Source: Alphaproteobacteria bacterium
Lineage (GTDB): Bacteria; Pseudomonadota; Alphaproteobacteria; ATCC43930; CGMCC-115725
Direction: 5' to 3'
Length of the DNA stretch: 40,287 bases
Assembly: GCA_030042035.1 (NCBI GenBank)
Contig: JASIAN010000006.1
Coordinates: 1 to 40,287, forward strand
The position numbers were made by a program, and so were the translations under genes. A model generated the notes under the pieces. That model saw only the letters and a program-made list of their open reading frames with translations, was not told the origin of the DNA and searched no databases. Of this stretch, positions 26,782 through 35,114 are shown piece by piece. The first letter of the stretch is position 1; every line of letters starts with the position of its first letter.

Positions 26782-27024
26782 TCAGAGGTTCTTGTGCGTC
26801 CCGTCGCAGAACGGCTTGTTGCCGCTCGCTTTACAGCCGCACAAATATACCGGACCGCTCTTCTCCGCGACGAACGCCATCGGGGTCAAGCCGACAGCCT
26901 TGTGCGAGCCGTCGCAGAACGGCTGCTTGGCGCTGCGTCCGCAGGCGCACCAGACATACCGCTGGCCTTGCTCGACATCGACGCGATACGGTGCCTTCTG
27001 CGCTGGGATTGGTGCTTCCGCCAT
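26782..27024 (-). CDS. double CDGSH iron-sulfur protein
   Basis: 80 residues from ATG 27022-27024, with GAGGAGGGGAG upstream. Two CDGSH-type clusters are encoded: C26-x-C28, C37 and H41 (PFCDGSH), then C62-x-C64, C73 and H77 (PFCDGTH). Each set binds one 2Fe-2S by three Cys and one His. The two-cluster form is common in bacteria and is soluble, since no membrane anchor is present. Role is in redox or Fe-S handling. It heads a likely two-gene unit with the lipoprotein. Confidence 0.95.
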   Translation of the reverse strand: MAEAPIPAQKAPYRVDVEQGQRYVWCACGRSAKQPFCDGSHKAVGLTPMAFVAEKSGPVYLCGCKASGNKPFCDGTHKNL

Positions 27025-27104
27025 GCTTCTCCCCTCCTCTAGTCCCTCGCCCCGCGACCGGGCCGGACTTTAGGCGAGCCGCCGCTCCCGCACAAGCGGC
27101 CGTC

Positions 27105-27186
27105 GTCATTGCGGGGAGCGTCGTGACGAAGCAATCTCGCCGCGGTGTTTCGTCTGAGCAGATTGCTTCGCTTCGCTCGCAGTGAC
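27105..27186. repeat. palindromic interspersed repeat ahead of thrB
   Basis: A nested palindrome: outer arms GTCATTGCG / CGCAGTGAC (one mismatch) and perfect inner arms GAAGCAATCT (27128-27137) and AGATTGCTTC (27160-27169). The same arm words recur at 30417-30500. It is non-coding, MITE-like, and ends 16 bp before the thrB ATG. Confidence 0.8.
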
Positions 27187-27202
27187 GGCATAAGCTTGCG
27201 GT

Positions 27203-28168
27203 ATGGCGGTCTATACCGAAATCGGCGACGACGAGTTGCGCGCCTTTATCGCGCTCTACGATCTGGGCGAGGTGCTCGCCTGCAAGGGCATCGCCGAGGG
27301 CGTCGAAAACTCGAACTATCTGCTCACGACCGGGTGCGGCAATTTCATCCTGACGCTTTACGAGAAGCGTGTCGCGCGCGGCGACCTGCCGTTTTTTATC
27401 GCGCTGATGGACCATCTCGCGCGCCAGGGCGTCGCCTGCCCGGTGCCGGTGCGCGCGAGGGATGGCGAGGCGTTGCGCGAATTGTGCGGCCGCCCGGCGG
27501 CGATCGTGACGTTTCTCAACGGCATGTGGCCGCGCCGCATCGATCCTTATCATTGCGCCGGTTTGGGCGAGGCGTTGGCGCGACTGCATCGCGCCGGCGA
27601 ATCGTTCGACATGGCACGGCCGAACGATCTCGGCCTCGCCGGTTGGCGCCGTCTCTACGAAGGCTGCGGCGCCCGCGCCGGCGACGTGCAGCCCGGGTTG
27701 GCCGACGAACTCGCTGAGGAATTGGCGTTCCTCGAAAATGCCTGGCCGCGCGATCTGCCGTGCGGCGTCATTCACGCCGATCTCTTTCCCGACAATGTCT
27801 TCTTCCGCGACCACGAGCTCTCGGGCCTCATCGACTTCTATTTCGCGTGCACCGATTTTCTCGCTTATGACATTGCGATCTGCCTCAACGCCTGGTGCTT
27901 CGAGCCGGACCTGAGCTTTAATGTGACCAAGGCGCGCCTGCTGGTTTCTCGCTACCGCGCGGTGCGACCGCTCGCCGCGGCTGAACTCGCCGCGCTGCCG
28001 CTCTTGGCGCGCGGCAGCGCTCTACGCTTTCTGTTGACCCGCCTCTACGACTGGCTGAACCAGACGGCGGGCGCCCTGGTGCGGCCGAAAGACCCGCTGG
28101 AATATGTCAGGAAATTGCGCTTTCACCGCGGCCTCGCGGGACCCGAAGCCTATGGCATCGACCCCTGA
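27203..28168 (+). CDS. thrB: homoserine kinase (ThrB2 type, aminoglycoside-phosphotransferase fold)
   Basis: 321 residues from ATG 27203. It phosphorylates homoserine for threonine synthesis. The phosphotransferase fold is seen in [14 protein letters not shown] near residue 31, [26 protein letters not shown], then the catalytic [13 protein letters not shown] (HxD...N) and [11 protein letters not shown] (metal-binding Asp). The C-terminal part ([26 protein letters not shown]) is typical of this kinase rather than a drug kinase. rnhA follows with 17 bp of overlap, as often in alphaproteobacteria. The palindromic repeat lies just upstream, so any promoter must be within or before it. Confidence 0.94.
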   Translation: MAVYTEIGDDELRAFIALYDLGEVLACKGIAEGVENSNYLLTTGCGNFILTLYEKRVARGDLPFFIALMDHLARQGVACPVPVRARDGEALRELCGRPAAIVTFLNGMWPRRIDPYHCAGLGEALARLHRAGESFDMARPNDLGLAGWRRLYEGCGARAGDVQPGLADELAEELAFLENAWPRDLPCGVIHADLFPDNVFFRDHELSGLIDFYFACTDFLAYDIAICLNAWCFEPDLSFNVTKARLLVSRYRAVRPLAAAELAALPLLARGSALRFLLTRLYDWLNQTAGALVRPKDPLEYVRKLRFHRGLAGPEAYGIDP

Positions 28169-28628
28169 CCGCCCGCCCCGGACGCGACCCGCGGTCGAGA
28201 TTTTCAGCGATGGCGCGTGCAGCGGCAATCCGGGGCCGGGCGGCTGGGGTGCGGTGTTGCGCTACGGCGCGCACGAAAAGGAGTTGTCGGGCGGGGAGCC
28301 GGCGACGACGAACAACCGCATGGAGCTGTTGGCGGCGATCTGCGGCCTTGAAGCGCTGAAGCGGCCGTGCCGCGTCAGCCTCTACACCGACAGCCAATAT
28401 CTGCGCAACGGCATCACGCAATGGCTGCCGGAGTGGAAACGACGCGGCTGGCGCACTGCCGACAAGAAGCCGGTGAAGAACCTCGATTTGTGGCAGCGCC
28501 TCGAGGCCGCCGCTGCGCGCCACGAGATCCAGTGGCATTGGGTGCGCGGCCATGCCGGCCACCCCGAAAACGAGCGCGCCGATGCCTTGGCGCGCGCCGC
28601 GATCGCCGCCTACCGTCCGACGGCGTAG
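28152..28628 (+). CDS. rnhA: ribonuclease HI
   Basis: 158 residues from ATG 28152, inside the end of thrB in another frame. It cleaves RNA in RNA-DNA hybrids. The active site is complete: D20 in [18 protein letters not shown]58 in [10 protein letters not shown]80 in YTDSQY and D144 in NERADALA, with the helper H134 in VRGHAGH. The basic handle ([18 protein letters not shown]) is present. An upstream ATG at 28104 is in frame but would lie deeper in thrB. Convergent with the GGT gene, overlapping by 19 bp. Confidence 0.95.
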   Translation: MASTPDRPPRTRPAVEIFSDGACSGNPGPGGWGAVLRYGAHEKELSGGEPATTNNRMELLAAICGLEALKRPCRVSLYTDSQYLRNGITQWLPEWKRRGWRTADKKPVKNLDLWQRLEAAAARHEIQWHWVRGHAGHPENERADALARAAIAAYRPTA

Positions 28629-30397
28629 GTCTGCATGCCGCGCGGGTTGGCGCCGGCCTTGAGGATTGCGCCCTCCGGCGTCACCTCGCGGGCGCAAGCC
28701 GTCAGGCGGCCGCCCGACCACGTCTCGCCCCAGCGTATGCGATGGCCGCGCGCCGCTAGCGCCTCAAACGTGCCGTTCGGAAAGCGGCCTTCGAGCACGA
28801 GCGCGCCGGGATTGGCGGCGCGCGGGTAGAACGACGACGGCGCGTGCTCGTTGTTGAATTCCGGGCAGTCGATCGCCTCCTGCAAATTCATGTCGTGGTG
28901 CAGATGGTGCAACAGGAGCTGCGCCGACCACTGGTCCTGGCCATCGCCGCCCGGCGTGCCGAATGCCATCCACGGCTCGCCGTCTTTGAGGGCGAGAGTC
29001 GGCGACAGCGTGCTGCGCGGCCGCTTGCCGGGCTCGAGCGAGGAGGGCGAGCGCGCATCGAGCCAGGCGATTTGCAGCCGCGTGCCGAGGCAGAAGCCGA
29101 GCGCGGGGATGACGGGGGAGGATTGCAGCCAGCCGCCCGACGGCGTTGCCGACACCATGTTGCCCCAGCGGTCGATGATGTCGAGATGGCAGGTATCGCC
29201 GGCGACGAGGCCCAGCTCGCTCGTCGTCGGTTCGCCGATGCCGGCCGCCGCGGTCACGTCCGCGCCGCCGACCAGCACAAAAGGTTCGCGCCCATCCGGC
29301 CGGCCCGGACGCAAGTCGAGTGAGGCATGCTCGCCGACGAGCTTGCGGCGCGCGTCATTGTACGCCGGCGACAGCAGCGCCTCGATCGGCACATCGGCAA
29401 ATTCGGGGTCGCCATACCACGCCTCGCGGTCGGCATAGGCGAGCTTGGCGCATTCCGTGACGATATGGACAAACTCGGGGCCGACCGGGTCGAGAGCCTC
29501 GAGATCAAAGCCCTGCAGCAGCGCCAATTGCTGCAACAGCACCGGCCCTTGGCTCCACGGCCCGCCTTTGACGATCGTGTGGCCACGGTAGTCGTAGGTG
29601 AGCGGCGCTTCGACCGGCGCCTGCCAGCGCGCCATGTCGGCGGCGGTCAGCACGCCCGTGTGCCGCCGGCCCGACGAGTCGAGCACCGCCTCGCCGCAGC
29701 AGAAGCGATCAACCGCGTCGGCGACGAAGCCGCGGTACCAGGCGTCGCGCGCCCGCTCGATGCGGGCTTCGCGGCTGCCGCCGCCGCCCTCCGCTTCGCG
29801 CAGGACGCGGCGGTAGGTCGCCGCGAGCGCCTTGTTGGTGAACAGCCTGCCCGGAACCGGCGGGCTGCCGCCCGGCAGATAGACCGCGGCGGAACTCGTC
29901 CATTCGCGGCGGAACAGCTCGGCGACCGTCAGGATCGTGTCGCGGATGCGCGGCACAAGCGGATAGCCGCCTTCGCCGTATCCCAGCGCCGGCTCCAGCA
30001 GCTGGGCAAGCGGCAAGGTGCCCCAATCGCGCGCCAGGGTCGCCCAGGCATCGAAGGCGCCTGGCACCGCAGCCGCCAACAGGCCGGTACCTGGGATCAG
30101 GTCGAGACCGAGGTTCTTGTAGTGCGCGATCGTCGCGCCGGCGGGCGCGACGCCCTGGCCGCAGATCATCGAGCAGCGCCGGTCCTTGGCGCGGTAGACG
30201 AGGATCGGCGCTTCGCCCAGCGGGCCGTTCAAATGCGGCTCGACAACCTGCAGCGTGAAGCCGGCCGCGACCGCCGCATCGAACGCGTTGCCGCCGTTTT
30301 CGAGAATGCCCATCGCGACCGACGAGGCGAGCCAATGCGTCGTCGCGACGACGCCGAACGTGCCGCGGATTTCGGGCCGCGTCGTAAAGCCGGGCAT
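28610..30397 (-). CDS. gamma-glutamyltransferase family protein
   Basis: 595 residues from ATG 30395-30397 ([15 protein letters not shown]). The frame continues upstream, but that part translates a repeat. The GGT-type Ntn-hydrolase pattern is clear: [28 protein letters not shown] near the N-terminus (this block is the family hallmark), GPLGEAP, and the autocleavage site in [18 protein letters not shown], where the Thr would be the nucleophile. [20 protein letters not shown] follows. The canonical site is TTH; here it is TCH. No signal peptide, so it is cytoplasmic, like the oxamate-amidohydrolase/GGT-like group. Its substrate is thus uncertain. Its 3' end overlaps rnhA by 19 bp. Confidence 0.9.
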   Translation of the reverse strand: MPGFTTRPEIRGTFGVVATTHWLASSVAMGILENGGNAFDAAVAAGFTLQVVEPHLNGPLGEAPILVYRAKDRRCSMICGQGVAPAGATIAHYKNLGLDLIPGTGLLAAAVPGAFDAWATLARDWGTLPLAQLLEPALGYGEGGYPLVPRIRDTILTVAELFRREWTSSAAVYLPGGSPPVPGRLFTNKALAATYRRVLREAEGGGGSREARIERARDAWYRGFVADAVDRFCCGEAVLDSSGRRHTGVLTAADMARWQAPVEAPLTYDYRGHTIVKGGPWSQGPVLLQQLALLQGFDLEALDPVGPEFVHIVTECAKLAYADREAWYGDPEFADVPIEALLSPAYNDARRKLVGEHASLDLRPGRPDGREPFVLVGGADVTAAAGIGEPTTSELGLVAGDTCHLDIIDRWGNMVSATPSGGWLQSSPVIPALGFCLGTRLQIAWLDARSPSSLEPGKRPRSTLSPTLALKDGEPWMAFGTPGGDGQDQWSAQLLLHHLHHDMNLQEAIDCPEFNNEHAPSSFYPRAANPGALVLEGRFPNGTFEALAARGHRIRWGETWSGGRLTACAREVTPEGAILKAGANPRGMQTYAVGR

Positions 30398-30416
30398 GGG
30401 CGCTCCCCCGTTTTCG

Positions 30417-30500
30417 GATTGCTTCACCGCGCTCGCAATGACGGTGGAAATCGTTCTGTCATTGCGAGGAGCCGCGGGACCGCGGCGACGAGGCAATCTG
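30417..30500. repeat. palindromic interspersed repeat, same family as at 27105
   Basis: CTCGCAATGAC (30432-30442) and GTCATTGCGAG (30458-30468) are perfect 11-bp arms around a 15-bp loop; outer words GATTGC (30417) and GCAATC (near 30493) extend the dyad. The words match the repeat upstream of thrB but in inside-out order. Confidence 0.8.
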
Positions 30501-30523
30501 CTTACGCTTTCAAAAAGCAAAAA

Positions 30524-30602
30524 GCCGGGACCCATCCTTGCGGTGGATCCCGGCTGGAGCCTGTCCTCGGGCTGGCCGGAGGCCAGACCCGTGGGCCGGG
30601 AT
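30524..30602. repeat. second palindromic repeat type (GCCGGGA ... ATCCCGGC)
   Basis: GCCGGGACCCATCC at 30524 is a near-inverse of GGTGGATCCCGGC ending at 30554, with a further GGGCCGGGATG near 30593. Words of this kind form a common short intergenic repeat in alphaproteobacteria. With the previous element it fills the 234-bp gap between the GGT and amidohydrolase genes, in which no gene is seen. Confidence 0.65.
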
Positions 30603-30631
30603 GATTTGATCGGCCAAAAAAGCCGATCAAA

Positions 30632-31786
30632 TCAGTTGGTCAAGCCATAGAACTTCGCTGCGTTCTCGCAGGTCATCTTGTAAGTGACCTCGGCCGACAA
30701 GTGGGCGAACTGCTCGTCAATGTACTTCTTCGATTCCGGCCACACACCGTCCGGATGCGGGAAGTCGGAACCCCACATCAGCGTCTCGACGCCCATGTCC
30801 TCGATCAGTTTGGTGCCGACGCGGTCGTATTGGAAGGTTGCCTTGCACTGGGCGCGCCAGTATTCGCTCGGCAGCTTTTTCAGCTTGATGTCTTGGTATT
30901 GGTCCTGATACTCGAAATCCATGCGGTCGAGCACATAGGGAATCCAGCCGATGCCCGATTCGCCAAAGACGACGCGGATGTTCGGGAAACGCTCGAACAC
31001 CGCCGCCCCCATCAGGTCGGTCAGGATCGTCGCCAGCGTCATCTGGAAGCGGCAGAGACCGCTATAGGTCATGCGGCGGGCAACCTCCGGTTCGAGCGAC
31101 TTGCGCAATTCGGGATCGCTTGCCGGGAAGGTATGGAAATGCAGCGGCAATTGCGTCTCGTTGACCGCCTCCCAGAGCTGGTCCCACATCGGGTGCCACA
31201 TCGGCGTCATGTGCCAGGAGCACGAGAGTTCGACGCCCTTCATGCCCATCTTGGCGACGCGGCGGACTTCCGCGGCAGCGGCCGGGATGTTGCTGTAGGG
31301 CAGGCACGCCAGCCCGATCATCCGGTCGGGGTAGGTGCTGGAGAAGCTATGCTGGAAATCGTTGTAAATGCGCAGCATCTCGTCGGCCGCCTCGGGATCC
31401 TTCATCTTCGCGCAGGCGGCGAGAATGCCGTAAATGACCTCGGCGTCGACACCGTCGCGGTCCATGTCCTTGACGCGCAGGTGCGGGTCGCCGGGGCGGC
31501 GCAGGCCCTTTTCGAAATAATCGCGGTAGAGGCCGGCCTCGGCCATCTTGTCGGCGCGCAATTGCTTGCCCTTGACCCACGGCGTGCCGGTGGCGCCGAC
31601 GCCGCCGCATAGGCCGTACTCGGCGCCGTTCTTGTCGGTCCAGTGCTCCACGCCGTCAGCCCGCTTCTCGACATAGGGCATCAGGTCGCGCAACTTGCTC
31701 GACGCATTCGTCGTGAACAGGTCCGGCGGCAGCCAGAGCATGTCGAGGTGGCAGTCTGCCGAGATGCGTCGATATTGCCGGGCCAT
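30632..31786 (-). CDS. amidohydrolase-2 family TIM-barrel enzyme (ACMSD-like decarboxylase/hydrolase)
   Basis: 384 residues from ATG 31784-31786, with AGGAGGATC upstream. Metal-binding motifs of the family are seen: SADCHLD near residue 10, the strand His pair in LPLHFHTFPASD, and WGSDFPHPDGVWPES near the end, preceded by VVFGESGIGWIPYVLDRMDFEY. The group contains decarboxylases of aromatic intermediates such as ACMSD and o-pyrocatechuate decarboxylase; the exact reaction is unknown. Given the nearby Rieske, LigB and PaaG-like genes, a role in aromatic breakdown is plausible. The gene 101 bp upstream encodes the PaaG-like enzyme, same strand. Confidence 0.88.
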   Translation of the reverse strand: MARQYRRISADCHLDMLWLPPDLFTTNASSKLRDLMPYVEKRADGVEHWTDKNGAEYGLCGGVGATGTPWVKGKQLRADKMAEAGLYRDYFEKGLRRPGDPHLRVKDMDRDGVDAEVIYGILAACAKMKDPEAADEMLRIYNDFQHSFSSTYPDRMIGLACLPYSNIPAAAAEVRRVAKMGMKGVELSCSWHMTPMWHPMWDQLWEAVNETQLPLHFHTFPASDPELRKSLEPEVARRMTYSGLCRFQMTLATILTDLMGAAVFERFPNIRVVFGESGIGWIPYVLDRMDFEYQDQYQDIKLKKLPSEYWRAQCKATFQYDRVGTKLIEDMGVETLMWGSDFPHPDGVWPESKKYIDEQFAHLSAEVTYKMTCENAAKFYGLTN

Positions 31787-31804
31787 GCGCCGATCCTCCT
31801 TCGC

Positions 31805-31822
31805 TAGACTGTTATTAGTCTA
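31805..31822. promoter_or_regulatory. inverted repeat upstream of amidohydrolase, candidate operator
   Basis: TAGACT-GTTATT-AGTCTA is a perfect dyad of 6-bp arms with a 6-bp centre, 19 bp from the amidohydrolase start. This size and symmetry suit a dimeric repressor of TetR or GntR type. No regulator gene is adjacent. Confidence 0.45.
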
Positions 31823-31887
31823 TCGCCGGCCTGCTAGGCGAAATGCGCATAAATCGCCGGGCTGGCATGCGGCATGGCGAACGCCGT

Positions 31888-32664
31888 TCAGCCTCGCTTG
31901 CCAGCGAATGACGCCGGCCGCTTTTCGAGAAACGCGCGGACGCCTTCGGCATGGTCGGGCGCGGCCGCCGCCTCGCTTTGCAGGTCGCGTTCGAGATCGA
32001 GCTGCCGGGCGAGGTCGTTGCTCGCGGCCGCGTTGAACGCGCGCTTCATGAGGCCATACGCGACCGTCGGGCCCGCCGCCAGACGCTCGGCCAAGCCTTC
32101 CGCTTCGGGCAGCAGCCGGTCGTCATCAATCGCTCGCCAGATCAGCCCCCAATCGGCCGCGGTCTCGGCCGGCAACGGCTCGGCTAGGAGCGCCAGCGCG
32201 CGGGCGCGCGCGATGCCGACGAGGCGCGGCAGAAACCACGTGCCGCCGCAATCCGGGATGAGGCCGATGCGCGCAAACGCCTGCACAAAACTCGCCGAAC
32301 GCGCCGCCAGCACGATGTCGCAGGCGAGCGCGAGGTTGGCACCGGCGCCGGCCGCGACGCCGTTGACGGCGCACACGATCGGCAGAGGCGACGCCGCGAG
32401 CCGGCGGATCAGCGGGTTGTAGTGGTCGATCAGCGCCGGGATTTCGGCGACCGGCATGTCCACAATTTCATTGAGGTCCTGGCCCGCGCAGAAGCCGCGG
32501 CCCATGCCCGTCAGCATCAGCGCACGGCAGGCGGGATCGGCTTCCGCCGCAGCAAGCGCGGCGACGAGCGCCTCGCCCATCTCGATGTTGAGCGCGTTGA
32601 GGCGCTCCGGCCGGTTGAGGGTAATCCGGCGATAGCCGGCGCGCCGTTCCACCAGAATTGTCAT
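31888..32664 (-). CDS. enoyl-CoA hydratase/isomerase, PaaG-like
   Basis: 258 residues from ATG 32662-32664. Crotonase fold: ITLNRPERLNALNIEM near residue 14, GRGFCAGQDLNEI (oxyanion-hole loop), then VNGVAAGAGANLALACDIV and FARIGLIPDCGGTWFLPRLV. The Asp in LIPDCGG is the catalytic residue used by PaaG, 2-(1,2-epoxydihydrophenyl)acetyl-CoA isomerase, whose typical motif is LIPDSGGTW; here the Ser is Cys. The classical hydratase Glu pair is not evident. So a PaaG-type isomerase of phenylacetate or related CoA esters is the best reading, but a general isomerase remains possible. It is followed by the amidohydrolase. Confidence 0.85.
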   Translation of the reverse strand: MTILVERRAGYRRITLNRPERLNALNIEMGEALVAALAAAEADPACRALMLTGMGRGFCAGQDLNEIVDMPVAEIPALIDHYNPLIRRLAASPLPIVCAVNGVAAGAGANLALACDIVLAARSASFVQAFARIGLIPDCGGTWFLPRLVGIARARALALLAEPLPAETAADWGLIWRAIDDDRLLPEAEGLAERLAAGPTVAYGLMKRAFNAAASNDLARQLDLERDLQSEAAAAPDHAEGVRAFLEKRPASFAGKRG

Positions 32665-32694
32665 GGCCGCCTCCGCACGTCGTGCTGCGGTTCT

Positions 32695-33900
32695 CTAGAC
32701 GGCGCCGAGGGCGCGGTCGAGATCGGCGAGGAGGTCCGTCTCGGCTTCGAGGCCGGCCGACAGGCGCACAAGGCCGTCGGTGATGCCGAGTACGGCGCGC
32801 TGCTCGGGCTTGAGGCGCGAATGCGTCGTCGTCGCCGGATGGGTGATGAGGCTTTTGCTGTCGCCGAGGTTGTTGGAGATATCGACGAGGCGCAGCGCGT
32901 CGAGACAGCGGAACGCACCAGCTTTCCCGCCGGCGATCTCAAACGCAATGAGCGTGCCGCCGGCGCTCATCTGGCGCTGCGCCAGCTCATATTGCGGGTG
33001 GCTCGGCGAACCGGGGTAGAGCACGTGCGCCACTTTGGGGTGGGCCGCGAGGTGACGCGCGATGGCGGCGGCGGTGCGGCATTGCCGCTCGAGCCTCAGT
33101 TCCAGCGTCTCCAGACCCTTCAGCAAGAGCCAGGCGTTGAACGGCGACAGCGACGGCCCGGTGTGGCGATAGAACTGGCCGAGATCTTCCCTGATGAATT
33201 TTTCGCTGGCGAGGATCGCGCCGCCCAAGGCGCGGCCCTGACCGTCGATATGTTTCGTTGCGGAATAGACAACGACATCGGCGCCGAGTGCCAGCGGCTT
33301 CTGCAACAGCGGCGTCGCGAACACATTGTCGACGACGAGGACCGCGCCGGCGCGATGCGCGAGCCGCGCCACCGCAGCAATATCGACGATTTCCATCGCC
33401 GGGTTTGACGGGCTCTCGCAAAAGACAACCGCCGCCCCCGGCGCCAGCGCTTCTTCCCAGGCCGACAGATCGCGGCCATCGACCAGCACCGTCTCGACGC
33501 CGTAGCGCGGCAGCAGGTCGGCGACGATGTAATGACACGAGCCGAACAGCGCGCGGCTCGCGACAAGCCGCTGGCCCGCCCGCAATTTGCAGAACAGCGC
33601 GGCAAACACCGCCGCCATGCCGCTCGCCGTCGCGCGACAAGCCTCCGCCCCTTCGATCAGCCGCAACCGCTCCTCGAACATTGTTACGGTCGGGTTGCGA
33701 TAGCGCGAATAGACGTAACGCGACCCGTCTGCCTTGAAGGCGGCCTCGGCCTCGGCGGCGCTGCGATAGACAAAGCCCGATGTGAGGAACAGGGCTTCGG
33801 AGGTCTCCTCATAGGCGCTGCGCTCGCTGCCGCCGCGGACCAGAAGGGTCGCGGGGGCGAGCGCGGCGGCGAATTCGGGCGGCAGGATCGGTGCGGGCAT
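32695..33900 (-). CDS. metZ: O-succinylhomoserine sulfhydrylase
   Basis: 401 residues from ATG 33898-33900; ATG 33907-33909 is an alternative. It makes homocysteine from an acyl-homoserine and sulfide. PLP fold type I: FLTSGFVYRSAAEAEAAF near residue 39, YVYSRYRNPTVTMFEERL, ATASGMAAV, FCESPSNPAMEIVDI, DNVFATPLLQ, then the PLP lysine K216 in YSATKHIDGQG. The C-terminal part has SLSPFNAWLLLKGLETL and LITHPATTTHS. These features match the MetZ branch of the Cys/Met metabolism enzymes. The gene has its own promoter, a SAM-II riboswitch and a terminator in the leader, so high SAM should stop transcription. Confidence 0.93.
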   Translation of the reverse strand: MPAPILPPEFAAALAPATLLVRGGSERSAYEETSEALFLTSGFVYRSAAEAEAAFKADGSRYVYSRYRNPTVTMFEERLRLIEGAEACRATASGMAAVFAALFCKLRAGQRLVASRALFGSCHYIVADLLPRYGVETVLVDGRDLSAWEEALAPGAAVVFCESPSNPAMEIVDIAAVARLAHRAGAVLVVDNVFATPLLQKPLALGADVVVYSATKHIDGQGRALGGAILASEKFIREDLGQFYRHTGPSLSPFNAWLLLKGLETLELRLERQCRTAAAIARHLAAHPKVAHVLYPGSPSHPQYELAQRQMSAGGTLIAFEIAGGKAGAFRCLDALRLVDISNNLGDSKSLITHPATTTHSRLKPEQRAVLGITDGLVRLSAGLEAETDLLADLDRALGAV

Positions 33901-33936
33901 CACGGGCATCCTCGTTGGGCACGCCCGCACCGGGTC

Positions 33937-33970
33937 AAACAAAAACCCCGGTCCGGCGCGGGCCAGGGTT
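33937..33970 (-). terminator. intrinsic terminator in metZ leader
   Basis: Minus strand: AACCCTGG (33970-33963) pairs with CCGGGGTT (33951-33944) and is followed by a T-rich run (TTTTTGTTT). It lies between the SAM-II aptamer and the metZ start, where a riboswitch expression platform is expected. Confidence 0.8.
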
Positions 33971-33986
33971 CTGATCGGCTCCCCGA

Positions 33987-34041
33987 CCTTTTAGCGCATT
34001 ATTTTACGTGGCGCGCAAGCCGGTCGGCTCAAATCACCACG
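33987..34041 (-). promoter_or_regulatory. SAM-II riboswitch aptamer upstream of metZ
   Basis: On the minus strand, P1 is CGTGGTG (34041-34035) pairing with CGCCACG about 22 nt later. The loop starts ATTTGAGCCG and continues GGCTTGC, as in SAM-II (metA-type) aptamers. The 3' part GCGCTAAAAGG (33997-33987) matches the conserved GCUAAA-type end that folds back as a pseudoknot. SAM-II is known from alphaproteobacteria, always near methionine genes. Here it precedes metZ and an intrinsic terminator, so SAM binding is expected to lower metZ expression. Confidence 0.85.
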
Positions 34042-34051
34042 AACAGTCCGT

Positions 34052-34080
34052 CCTTATCGCGATAGATGCCGCAGTGTCAA
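34052..34080 (-). promoter_or_regulatory. promoter for the SAM-II/metZ transcript
   Basis: Minus strand TTGACA (34080-34075), a 17-bp spacer and ATAAGG (34057-34052); shifted by one base, GATAAG is the -10. The predicted start, about 34045, falls a few bases before the first aptamer stem, which supports both calls. It lies 30 bp after the thiG stop. Confidence 0.65.
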
Positions 34081-34109
34081 GCGCAATGCGGCGACCGGGA
34101 CGCTGCCGG

Positions 34110-34907
<798 letters not shown>

Positions 34908-35114
34908 TCAGCCGCCCTGCAACGGCCGTACGATCTCGACCTGGTCGCCGGGCGATAGCGCCTGCGAGGGCCATTCGGCGCGGCGCACGACGGCGCCGTT
35001 CACCGCAACGGCGAGGAAGCGAGCCTTGGCGTCGATGCCGCGCGCGGCGAGCAGCTCGGCGACGGTCGCGGCGGCTGTTTCGGCCTCTTGGCCGTTGATG
35101 CGCAGCCAGGTCAT
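34908..35114 (-). CDS. thiS: sulfur-carrier protein ThiS
   Basis: 68 residues from ATG 35112-35114, overlapping the thiO stop by 4 bp (ATGA), a sign of coupled translation. It is a ubiquitin-like fold: LRINGQEAE at the N-terminus, VAELLAARGID, AVAVNGAVVRR, and the essential C-terminal Gly-Gly (IVRPLQGG), which is adenylated and becomes the thiocarboxylate sulfur donor for ThiG. Confidence 0.94.
   Translation of the reverse strand: MTWLRINGQEAETAAATVAELLAARGIDAKARFLAVAVNGAVVRRAEWPSQALSPGDQVEIVRPLQGG

Noticed and set aside
27105-27186. Palindrome ahead of thrB as an intrinsic terminator
   Set aside because: No T run follows either arm and the same words recur elsewhere, so a dispersed repeat is the better reading.
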